Shown here piece after piece: positions 1 through 6,353 of a DNA stretch of 7,103 nucleotides. The notes below the pieces were generated by a model that was not told the origin of the DNA, did no database searches, and worked only from the letters and a program-made list of their open reading frames with translations. This DNA comes from an uncultured Pirellulaceae bacterium (GTDB taxonomy: Bacteria > Planctomycetota > Planctomycetia > Pirellulales > Pirellulaceae), in NCBI GenBank assembly GCA_934255105.1, contig CAKQNH010000239.1, forward strand, positions 1-7,103, given 5' to 3'. The stretch's first letter is position 1; each line of letters begins with the position of its first letter. Position numbers and translations under genes: made by a program.

Positions 1-46
1 GCAGGCCGCAATGCTCAAAGCGAACTGAGTAACAGGCGGAGTTCAT
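1..46 (-). CDS. Possible 5' end of a further minus-strand gene (partial, weak)
   Basis: An ATG at 46-44 on the minus strand opens a frame that runs without a stop to the window edge, beginning MNSACYSVRFEHCGL. It lies 69 bases beyond the methyltransferase stop, in the same direction, so it could be the next gene of that operon. A weak purine stretch (GGGTAGG) precedes the ATG. Only 15 residues are visible, which is too few to identify a family, and an open frame of this length is easily due to chance. Confidence 0.2.
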   Translation of the reverse strand, partial: MNSACYSVRFEHCGL

Positions 47-77
47 ATGCCTACCCGCTTTCGCGGCCTGCGCAGGC
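1..77. repeat. Inverted repeats downstream of the methyltransferase gene
   Basis: GCAGGCCGC at 1-9 is the exact reverse complement of GCGGCCTGC at 63-71. Two smaller structures sit inside or next to the right arm: a 12-base perfect palindrome GCCTGCGCAGGC (66-77), and CCGC/GCGG at 55-58 and 63-66, which on the minus-strand transcript would be a 4-bp stem with a GAAA loop. They follow the methyltransferase stop in transcription order and could end or process the transcript. There is no U-run after them, so a classical intrinsic terminator is not supported. Confidence 0.4.
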
Positions 78-115
78 GACGGCAATGCTGCGACCACATT
101 TTATGCCAGGCAGCG

Positions 116-916
116 TTACTTTTTGGCGAGCAAGATTTCAAACAAGACCGGCACAGGAGGCCAGCGTCTGGCGCGGCGAGTCTCAAATACGGCTTGTAGA
201 TCGCGTTCGACCGCATACACGTCACTGACGTGATACTCACCCGAAAAACCGACTAAGCGACGGCCCAAACGATAGCACCAAGATTCACTTGGCCCTGATA
301 CCAATATGTGGCCCGAGTCTGACAATAGCCGATGGAAGGATTGCAGAAGCGGGGCCAGCGGCGTGATGTGCTCTAACACGTCGAGTGCTACGATCAGGTC
401 GACCGAGCCGGGCTCGATGTCGGCCTGCTCCAGGCTGGTGACAAGGCTGATTTTCTGCATGGCAGCCGCGCGTGCTTCAATCGACCGGGGCGGTACGAAT
501 GAGACCGCTGCGTCTGTTGGAGTTGGAGTTGGAGTTGGAGTTGAAGTTGAAGTTGAAGTTGAAGTTGAAGTTGAAGTTGAAGTTGAAGTTGAAGTTGTAT
601 CGCGATACCAGGCTTCGAGGAATTGCTGGGACAGTTCTGGTCGGAGGTCGACGGCGGTCACATGTTGGAAGTTCTGGCTTAAGACGGGGAGCAGCAAGCC
701 GCAGCCGCAGCCGAAGTCGATGCAGCGATGGCGACCACCGGCGGGGACCGCCGATAAGGCAACGGCCAAACGCTGCCAGAAGACTTGTCGCGATAGCCAC
801 AAGCCTGCGAAGTAAGCTGGCCCGGCCTGTTCGTCGACATCGACGTTTCCCAGCGATTGGTAAACCTGTCGCCCCACGCGTTGGGCGCGGCGCCAGTATC
901 CAGCTTCGGCTTTCAT
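116..916 (-). CDS. Class I SAM-dependent methyltransferase with a Ser/Thr/Pro repeat insert
   Basis: This 266-residue protein has the Rossmann-type SAM-binding fold. Motif I is CIDFGCGCG (residues 65-73), the acidic end of strand 2 is the Asp in TAVDLRPE (D90), and the motif II region is VDLIVALDVLEH (172-183), as in UbiG-like or Methyltransf_11 enzymes. Substrate cannot be read from the sequence; sugar, lipid or small-molecule methylation are all possible. Between the helix after strand 2 and strand 3, residues 107-134 are an alternating Thr-Ser then Thr-Pro tract encoded by a DNA hexamer repeat. This is a surface-loop position, so the fold can probably tolerate it. The ATG at 916 overlaps the upstream glycosyltransferase stop as ATGA, which implies translational coupling and a shared transcript. 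A small AGG (923-921) lies only 4 bases before the ATG. Family call is firm, role is not. Confidence 0.9.
   Translation of the reverse strand: MKAEAGYWRRAQRVGRQVYQSLGNVDVDEQAGPAYFAGLWLSRQVFWQRLAVALSAVPAGGRHRCIDFGCGCGLLLPVLSQNFQHVTAVDLRPELSQQFLEAWYRDTTSTSTSTSTSTSTSTSTSTPTPTPTPTDAAVSFVPPRSIEARAAAMQKISLVTSLEQADIEPGSVDLIVALDVLEHITPLAPLLQSFHRLLSDSGHILVSGPSESWCYRLGRRLVGFSGEYHVSDVYAVERDLQAVFETRRARRWPPVPVLFEILLAKK
516..593. repeat. In-frame hexanucleotide tandem repeat, 13 units
   Basis: Four copies of GTTGGA (516-539) are followed by nine copies of GTTGAA (540-593), flanked by degenerate units (GTTGTA at 594-599). On the coding minus strand these read TCA-ACT (Ser-Thr) and CCA-ACT (Pro-Thr). The 6-base unit keeps the methyltransferase frame open at any copy number. 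The two variants are sorted into blocks rather than mixed, which suggests recent local expansion by slippage. Confidence 0.97.
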
Positions 917-1914
917 CGCACCTGCCGCTGCAAAGGGCGAGTAGGAATGTTGACCAAGTCAAAGTTCAAGAAGGATAGCAGGGCCTGCCATCCCAAGATC
1001 AGCGGCAGCGCGGCCAGCATCACGGTACCGGCCGAGTTGAACTGTTGCTGCTCGATGCCTCGAATCCATTGCGTCGCACCGAAGATCGTTCCGAATGAAA
1101 TTAAGCACAGGGCTACCAATAGATTCAAACTGGCCAGATTAAAGTCTCTCAAGAAGTAGCAATAGAATATTCGCCTCACAAAGTTCCGGGCATGATAGAC
1201 AGGAAAGCTCAACAGCGCGTTCCATTCACTCAAGCCGCTGGTTTCGTTGGCGTAGCGCGCCGGCAGCGGTTGGTCCACCACCACCGCGCGCAGCGTGTAG
1301 AGGTGAAAGAGTAGGTCGGATTCGAAGAAGTAGCCGCGATGTAGGCGTTGCCATGGTATGCGCTGGGCGACAGCGGCGTGCATGGCGGTGAAGCCATTGG
1401 TGGGATCGAAGATATTCCAATAGCCGCTGGACAGCTTGGAGAAAAATGTCAGCCCAATATTCCCGATGACTCGCCGCAGTGGCATGCCTTGAACATCTTG
1501 TAGATTCCAGAAGCGATTTCCCTTGACATAGTCCGCATCCCCCAGCTCGAGCGGGCGGATTAGAGCGGAGATTTCCAGCGGGGACATCTGGCCGTCGCCG
1601 TCGAGTTTCACCAAGACGTCTGCGCGATGCTCCAGAGCAACACGATAGCCCGTGGCGCAGGCGGCCCCGACACCAAGATTTCGCTCATGCTCCACGACGT
1701 GGATGCGCGCATCGTGTAGGGCGGACGCGTGGGCCACCCGGCCGCTCCCTTGGTCGCACCCATCAATGACGCAAATGATCTGGTGTACCTCAGGTCCGAT
1801 TGCTGCCAGAACACCGGCTAGCTGAGGGGTGACGCGATAACAGGGGATCACCACCGCGATTCGCAGCTTGGTTTCGGACTTAGCTCGGTTTGGGGTGACA
1901 GTCGAGGGAACCAT
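913..1914 (-). CDS. GT2-family glycosyltransferase, polyprenyl-phosphate sugar synthase-like, two C-terminal membrane helices
   Basis: This 333-residue protein has a GT-A catalytic domain. It begins IAVVIPCYR (19-27) and has the nucleotide-binding VIDGCDQGS (49-57), ERNLGVGAACATGY (77-90) and a DXD-type metal site LDGDGQM (104-110). Further on are FDPTNGF (169-175) and FESD (197-200), which resemble the acceptor side of dolichol-phosphate-mannose synthase and GtrB-like enzymes. Two hydrophobic segments near 259-281 and 297-318 are likely membrane helices, as in GtrB-type enzymes. The family moves a sugar from a nucleotide donor to polyprenyl phosphate on the cytoplasmic face. The exact sugar and acceptor are inference. 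The ATG at 1914 gives the usual short lead before the first strand. The stop overlaps the methyltransferase ATG. The gene is divergent from the TMTC-like gene, which may use its product. Confidence 0.9.
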   Translation of the reverse strand: MVPSTVTPNRAKSETKLRIAVVIPCYRVTPQLAGVLAAIGPEVHQIICVIDGCDQGSGRVAHASALHDARIHVVEHERNLGVGAACATGYRVALEHRADVLVKLDGDGQMSPLEISALIRPLELGDADYVKGNRFWNLQDVQGMPLRRVIGNIGLTFFSKLSSGYWNIFDPTNGFTAMHAAVAQRIPWQRLHRGYFFESDLLFHLYTLRAVVVDQPLPARYANETSGLSEWNALLSFPVYHARNFVRRIFYCYFLRDFNLASLNLLVALCLISFGTIFGATQWIRGIEQQQFNSAGTVMLAALPLILGWQALLSFLNFDLVNIPTRPLQRQVR

Positions 1915-2095
1915 GATTGTGCTATTCTACTTCCCAGCCTACTGGCGGCGGCAGGAGCGATGTTTGGCCAGTGGAGTAAAACCAATTCACTATCCAAGGG
2001 CCTAGCGCCGGTGGTGCAAGCGGTACAATCGGGAACCAACTGCGGGCATTCGCGGTCGGCGATTGTGTACAACGGCTGTCCGTGCAGGAGGGAAC

Positions 2096-2101
2096 TATAA
2101 T
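2096..2101 (+). promoter_or_regulatory. Candidate -10 box TATAAT for the TMTC-like/ABC operon
   Basis: A perfect TATAAT stands 145 bases before the ATG of the TMTC-like gene. The hexamer 17 bases upstream (CGGCTG, 2073-2078) is a poor match to TTGACA, so this may be a -35-independent promoter or a chance match. If used, it would give a 5' leader of roughly 140 bases containing the tandem repeat at 2148-2191. The reverse strand here also reads TATAGT, with GTGACG 16 bases before it, so leftward initiation is possible too. Confidence 0.35.
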
Positions 2102-2147
2102 AGAAACGTAACTGCCGTCACCCGCCTGTGTCGCCCTTCGCTCCTCG

Positions 2148-2191
2148 GCTGTGAATTTTGAGCTGTGAGTTTTTAAGCTGTGAATTTTTAA
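2148..2191. repeat. AT-rich 14-15 base tandem repeat, three copies
   Basis: Three adjacent units read GCTGTGAATTTTGA (2148-2161), GCTGTGAGTTTTTAA (2162-2176) and GCTGTGAATTTTTAA (2177-2191). The 14-base first unit and single substitutions show they are slightly diverged. They end 55 bases before the ATG at 2247, within the presumed leader or promoter of the plus-strand operon. They could be repeated protein-binding sites or a simple slippage repeat; the sequence alone does not decide. Confidence 0.85.
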
Positions 2192-2246
2192 GTAGCGGAA
2201 CTCGCCAAGAGTTTCGGTAGTCTCCTGGCTTTTCGCACTCCCTACC

Positions 2247-4460
2247 ATGGAACAAACCACCGGTCCTCAACTCACGATTCCACGCTTGAGTCGTTTTAGA
2301 CACTTGAGTGCAGCTCAAACTTTGGGTTTAACTTTCGCGTGGCTGGCGCTGGCGGGTGCAACTCTATTGGCGTACGCCAATACTTGGCATGTTCCATTTT
2401 TGCTTGACGATTTTCCGCGGATCGTCGAAGAGCCCGCCTTGCGGCAGTGGGACACAATTGCCCAATTAGTGGCGCATTCCAACCGGCCGTTTGCCATGCT
2501 TACCTTTGCGCTGAACTATGCGGTGCATGGTTATGAAGTGTGGGGATACCACGCACTGAATGTGGCCATCCATATTGCCAGTGGTCTGATACTGTTTGGG
2601 CTGATCAGGCTGACGCTTAGCCAGTTATCAACGAGCACGCGCAGCGGTCGCCTGCTGAGCCAGCAGGCCACATGGATTGCTTGGACGATTGCGCTGCTTT
2701 GGTTGCTGCATCCCTTGCAGACTCAGTCGGTGACCTATGTCGTCCAGAGGTTGGAATCGTTGATGGGATTGGCCTATCTCTCGACGTTGTATTTCTTTGC
2801 GCGAGGAGCCAGGGCCAAGTCTGGTTGGGGATGGATGACTCTGTCGCTGCTGGCGTGTGCGGTGGGCATGGGTTGCAAAGAGGTGATGGTAACTGCGCCT
2901 GTCATGGTCCTGTGGTACGACCGCGTGTTTGTGGCTGCGAGTTGGCGCGTGTTGTGCAAGCAGCGCTGGCCATACTACTGTGGGTTGTTCGCGACATGGG
3001 GTGTGTTGGTGTGGGCGATGCTGCACGACACCACGGACTACACTGGTGGTGCGCTGGTCAGCGTGGCTGGGCTGACCCCGATGGTCTATTTGTGGAATCA
3101 GACGGCGGTGCTGATGCACTACCTGCGGCTGACGCTGTGGCCTGTGGATCAGTGCTTTCTCTATCAATGGCCGGTGGAGACGCAGTGGAGGCGGCTTGTC
3201 CCGTCCGCGATTGCCATCGTTGCCCTGGCGAGTGCCACTGTGTTTGCCAGCTTTCGCTGGCCGCGCATTGGCTGGGTAGCGGGTGGGTTCTTCATCGTGC
3301 TGGCGCCAACGTCGAGCATTGTGCCGATAAAAGACTTAGCGTTTGAGCATCGAATGTACTTGCCACTGGCTGGTTTGATAACGCTGCTGGTCATAACCGC
3401 TACCGTACTGATCGACAGACTGGCGCTAGGTTTCAAGCTGAAGCGCGCGGTCGCTGCCTGTGCTGTACTTGCCGTGGCTGGGCTACTGATGGCAGCCACC
3501 ATTGGCCGCAATTACGACTATCGTTCGACCGAGGCCCTTTGGGAGCAGACCGTCCACGTGGCGCCGCACAGTTGGAAGGCGTGGACCAACTACGGCATTG
3601 TGCTGGCAGAACAACAGCGGCACCAACAGGCCGTGGAAGCCTTCGCACGAGCCGCCGAGATCAACCCTCGCAATGTTGGAATCGCGGCCAGCTTTGCGGG
3701 GGCTCTGATCGAAACGGGGGACTATGCACAGGCGGAATCGCAGCTACAGCGCGCCCTGAAGCTCAAGGCCCACGACTACTTGGCCATTCTGAACTGGGGC
3801 AATTTGGAGTTCGCTCAGGGCAGGTTTTTTGAGGCCATGCCTTACTTAAAAAGCGCTTTGATTACTCGGCCGGACAATGTGGCGGCGCGAGTCTGTTTGG
3901 CTGCTTGTTTGGTCAACACGGCGGAGTTTGAAGCGGCCGAGCAAGAGTGCCGAGAGGTGCTGCGGCGCGAGCCCCATTCGCCTACAGGGCTGTTGAATCT
4001 AGCGTGTGCGCTCGGCGGACAGGGGAGAACATCCGCCGCCATAGAAGCCTGTCGGGCGGCGGTCCAGCACGACCCGTCCTCCCCCAACGCGCATGCTACC
4101 TTGGCATTGCTGCTGGCAGGTAGCAATTTCGAAGAGGCGAAGGCCCATTTTAAAATGGCCAGTGCCTTGGAAAGGGAATTGCCCACATATGATTTGGCGC
4201 TGGCAAATCTCCTGATCCGTGACGCGCCTGCAGAGGCAATCGTGGCGTATCAGGCGGCGTTGAGCAAGCAGGCCGACTGTATCGAAGCCCATTTGGGGTT
4301 GGCTGATGCGTATGCTGCATTGCGGCAAGCCCGCGCGGCTATCGGCCACTTGGAGTTTGTCAGCCAGCGGATGCCGGAGTGGAGCGAGCTGCAGCGTAGT
4401 TTGACGCGGTTGCGCGCGGAAGTAGCCGCCGAATCCCCGGAGAGTCCCAGTTGTGATTAA
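2247..4460 (+). CDS. TMTC-like GT-C membrane glycosyltransferase with C-terminal TPR domain
   Basis: The 737-residue protein has two halves. Residues 22-420 hold about ten hydrophobic membrane segments with features of TMTC/PMT-type GT-C enzymes: a first-loop acidic pair LLDDFPRI (52-59, D54-D55, the usual catalytic or metal position), HSNRPF (77-82), YHALNVAIH (101-109), HPLQTQSVTYVVQRLE (155-170), CKE (210-212) and FEHRMYLP (366-373). Residues 441-710 form about eight TPR repeats of near-perfect 34-residue period, starting at HSWKAWTNYG. In characterised TMTC proteins this arrangement transfers mannose from a dolichyl-phosphate donor to protein. In bacteria the donor would be a polyprenyl-phosphate sugar, and activity here is inferred. 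An in-frame stop at 2193-2195 and no earlier ATG fix the start at 2247. No Shine-Dalgarno sequence is evident. The gene overlaps the ABC gene by 8 bases if the latter starts at its GTG. Confidence 0.88.
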   Translation: MEQTTGPQLTIPRLSRFRHLSAAQTLGLTFAWLALAGATLLAYANTWHVPFLLDDFPRIVEEPALRQWDTIAQLVAHSNRPFAMLTFALNYAVHGYEVWGYHALNVAIHIASGLILFGLIRLTLSQLSTSTRSGRLLSQQATWIAWTIALLWLLHPLQTQSVTYVVQRLESLMGLAYLSTLYFFARGARAKSGWGWMTLSLLACAVGMGCKEVMVTAPVMVLWYDRVFVAASWRVLCKQRWPYYCGLFATWGVLVWAMLHDTTDYTGGALVSVAGLTPMVYLWNQTAVLMHYLRLTLWPVDQCFLYQWPVETQWRRLVPSAIAIVALASATVFASFRWPRIGWVAGGFFIVLAPTSSIVPIKDLAFEHRMYLPLAGLITLLVITATVLIDRLALGFKLKRAVAACAVLAVAGLLMAATIGRNYDYRSTEALWEQTVHVAPHSWKAWTNYGIVLAEQQRHQQAVEAFARAAEINPRNVGIAASFAGALIETGDYAQAESQLQRALKLKAHDYLAILNWGNLEFAQGRFFEAMPYLKSALITRPDNVAARVCLAACLVNTAEFEAAEQECREVLRREPHSPTGLLNLACALGGQGRTSAAIEACRAAVQHDPSSPNAHATLALLLAGSNFEEAKAHFKMASALERELPTYDLALANLLIRDAPAEAIVAYQAALSKQADCIEAHLGLADAYAALRQARAAIGHLEFVSQRMPEWSELQRSLTRLRAEVAAESPESPSCD

Positions 4461-6348
4461 ACTGGAGGCTGCTGTTCGTTCGAATTCCTGGGAGGGTGGT
4501 ACGTTGGTTTCAAAATCATTAGACGGTTTACTGAAGCGCGTTGCCCCTTCTGGCCAACTGGGTTTGACGATACTGGGAAGCCTAGTTGCGCTGGGGGTAC
4601 CGTTGTTGGCGCTGCTGCTGGGTTGCGTTACCGCTACGCTCATTGCCGCACATTCGCCCGGCCAGAGCGTGGATGGTCTCAGCGGGGCAGCTTGGCGATT
4701 ATCTCCTTGGTTGCCTGACTTCAACAGCATGCTTCCTGGCGACCTGTCTCCCTTGGGGCGTGTCAGTGCGCTGTTGTTGGTGGCGCTGGTGTTGCTGTTG
4801 CTATTGTCGATAACGCTGTTGGCGTATTATCGCATGCTACAGCGCTCGGCCGTCGACTTTGAGGTAGCAATGTTTGTCCGCCTGAAAAAGCAGGCCAAAG
4901 GACTAGCGATGGTGCGCACGCTATCGGCTCAGCAGACGGCATTGATCGATTGTTTAGACTACCATCTGCCACGCGTGCGAGGTGTGCTCAGCCGTTGGTG
5001 GCGAGTCTACCCGCGTCATGCGGTCCAGTTGGTCCTGTGCGTGTTGATTGCACTATTGATTCAGCCGATTCTGGCGTTGCTAACTTTGACTGCCGTGGGG
5101 TTGGTGGTATTGTGCTTCCGGGCACTCGATCGTCTGCGCCGAACCAACCTTCCGGTTGTTCGCGAGCGAGCGACACAGCATCGAGAGGCCTTGGTGTCTC
5201 TAAGCCTTAAGGGTCCGTTGCTAGAGTCGGTGCACGATGGTGCGGCGATAGAAAAGCGGTTTGAGGATCAGTTGGCTCACTATCGCCAGGACGCAGTTCG
5301 CAGCCTGAGCAGTTCGACGTGGAAGACCCCTGCCCTATTGTTGGTGCTGGGCGGATTGGCCTGCCTGTTTCTGTTCGTCATCGCCGTGCAAGTATTGCGC
5401 AGCGAAGCGAACTTCTCCGTTCCTTCGGCGCTGGCCTTTACGCTGTGTTTGGCTGCCGCCACGGTCAGCGTGCAACGGTTGGTGCGTGGCTGGCACGATC
5501 TGCGCACGGTCGACTCTGCGGCCGATGAGTTGGCGCGGTTTTTAGCTCTACCCGTTGAAGAGTTCGATGGTCAGTCGCTCAAGCCTATCGAGGGTGTTAG
5601 CCGCCAAGTCGAACTGGAACACGTGACGGTGCAGGATAGCAATGGCCGCAAGCTGCTGGAGGATGTATCGGTGGTGTTCCAGCCAAATATGCTGATCGGT
5701 GTACTGGCCAGCGGCAGCTTGCAGTCGCACGCACTGGTTGAGTTGCTGATGGGGTTTGGCCGACCAGTGAGTGGTCGCCTGCTGTTCGACGGTGTGAGCG
5801 TTGGGGATCTGACGCCCCAAGATCTGGCCAACTGCTCGCACTGGGTAGCCAACGATGGAGCCTTGGTAGCCGGATCGGTGATTGACAATCTGCAGCAGCC
5901 CGTTGCAAGGAAAAATGGCCGCGAGGTCAGCGAAGCGCTGACACTGGCCCGCCTGGATGAACTGGTCAACCACTTGCCCGACGGGCTGGCTACGCTTATC
6001 TCTCCGGGTGACGATCGATTGTTCGGCGATGCGGCGTTTCGCATGGCGCTGGCCAGGGCCGCTTTAACCAAAGCGTCGATCTACGTCATAGAGGAACCGA
6101 GTTCGCACTTCGATGCGGCTATTGAGCAACAGACCTATGATGCCATGCGCGGTCTGGTCAGCCCGAGCGCGTTTACCATCGTCCTGCCACAACGCTTGTT
6201 GACTCTGCGGAACTGCGACCTATTGATCATACTGCACGAGCACTCGGTCGTTGACACTGGAACCCATGCTGAATTGTTGCAGCGCCACGAACTCTACCGG
6301 CATTTGAACTATCAACGCTTTAACCCATTCCGCGGCATCACGGAATGA
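4453..6348 (+). CDS. Half-size ABC exporter-like protein with degenerate (probably inactive) ATPase domain
   Basis: This is a 631-residue protein of type I exporter half-transporter layout. A membrane domain has helices near 36-66, 104-126, 190-222 (two), 293-313 and 322-342, followed by a nucleotide-binding domain (about 385-620). The ABC architecture is clear from LLEDVSVVF (401-409), GRLLFDGVSVGDL (441-453), MALARAAL (531-538), a D-loop-like SSHFDA (550-555) and DTGTHAELL (601-609). Nearly every ATP-handling motif is altered. Walker A reads ASGSLQSHAL (419-428) with no Lys. The A-loop aromatic is absent. The Q-loop is VANDG with Asn467. The signature is LFGDA (523-527) instead of LSGGQ. 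Walker B is YVIEE, with Glu replacing Asp but E548 kept, and the H-loop is PQRL with Gln580. The frame is intact over full length, so it is not a decayed gene. The likely role is a structural or regulatory partner. The start may instead be TTG at 4504, giving 614 residues. Confidence 0.88.
   Translation: MIKLEAAVRSNSWEGGTLVSKSLDGLLKRVAPSGQLGLTILGSLVALGVPLLALLLGCVTATLIAAHSPGQSVDGLSGAAWRLSPWLPDFNSMLPGDLSPLGRVSALLLVALVLLLLLSITLLAYYRMLQRSAVDFEVAMFVRLKKQAKGLAMVRTLSAQQTALIDCLDYHLPRVRGVLSRWWRVYPRHAVQLVLCVLIALLIQPILALLTLTAVGLVVLCFRALDRLRRTNLPVVRERATQHREALVSLSLKGPLLESVHDGAAIEKRFEDQLAHYRQDAVRSLSSSTWKTPALLLVLGGLACLFLFVIAVQVLRSEANFSVPSALAFTLCLAAATVSVQRLVRGWHDLRTVDSAADELARFLALPVEEFDGQSLKPIEGVSRQVELEHVTVQDSNGRKLLEDVSVVFQPNMLIGVLASGSLQSHALVELLMGFGRPVSGRLLFDGVSVGDLTPQDLANCSHWVANDGALVAGSVIDNLQQPVARKNGREVSEALTLARLDELVNHLPDGLATLISPGDDRLFGDAAFRMALARAALTKASIYVIEEPSSHFDAAIEQQTYDAMRGLVSPSAFTIVLPQRLLTLRNCDLLIILHEHSVVDTGTHAELLQRHELYRHLNYQRFNPFRGITE
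4491..4496 (+). promoter_or_regulatory. Strong Shine-Dalgarno pointing to a TTG start for the ABC-like gene
   Basis: GGAGGG stands 7 bases before an in-frame TTG at 4504, the best ribosome-binding site in the window. The longer reading from GTG at 4453 has only a weaker GGAGAG (4439-4444). If TTG is used, 17 N-terminal residues are lost and the gene no longer overlaps the TMTC-like gene, leaving a 43-base gap. The first membrane helix is intact either way. Confidence 0.5.
6326..6347. terminator. Stem-loop at the convergent gene junction
   Basis: CATTCCG (6326-6332) and CGGAATG (6341-6347) form a perfect 7-bp inverted repeat with an 8-base loop. It covers the last codons and most of the stop codon of the ABC-like gene, and lies just beyond the stop of the convergent low-complexity gene. 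Its position would suit a shared bidirectional terminator, but neither strand shows a clear T-run directly after the stem, so the role is uncertain. Confidence 0.35.
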
Positions 6349-6353
6349 GGTCT

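Larger units (their letters stand above)
1915..2246. other. Divergent intergenic region, 332 bases, no gene
   Basis: This spacer separates the starts of the GT2 gene (leftward) and the TMTC-like gene (rightward), so it should carry both promoters. It contains a perfect TATAAT on the plus strand, an AT-rich tandem repeat at 2148-2191 and, on the minus strand, TAGAAT (1929-1924) just before the GT2 start. The TAGAAT has no good -35 at 17 bases and is weak. Minus-strand open frames cross the spacer but look repeat-driven and match no recognisable protein. No tRNA-like or riboswitch-like fold was seen. Confidence 0.7.

Noticed and set aside
43..240. Small minus-strand protein of 65 codons
   Set aside because: It overlaps the 3' end of the methyltransferase gene in another frame and has no domain-like features.
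306..978. Several long open frames on both strands across the hexamer repeat (VEVEVE, KLKLKL and NFNFNF runs)
   Set aside because: A 6-base repeat without stop codons keeps most frames open. Only the minus-strand methyltransferase frame has conserved motifs outside the repeat.
2148..2191. CRISPR-like array
   Set aside because: The three units are directly adjacent with no spacers and are too short and too AT-rich for CRISPR repeats.
1848..2318. Minus-strand open frames of 66-112 codons across the divergent spacer
   Set aside because: They owe part of their length to the tandem repeat, have no recognisable domain, and overlap the starts of two well-supported genes.
3999..4730. A 243-codon minus-strand frame across the TMTC-like/ABC junction
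   Set aside because: It is opposite TPR and ABC coding sequence, spans two real genes and has no recognisable domain.
5548..6071. Minus-strand open frames up to 166 codons opposite the ABC-like gene
   Set aside because: They are antisense shadows of a frame with clear ABC architecture and show no motifs of their own.
4453..6348. ABC-like gene as a pseudogene
   Set aside because: The frame is intact over the normal half-transporter length with scaffold motifs retained. The losses are substitutions at catalytic positions, not stops or frameshifts.
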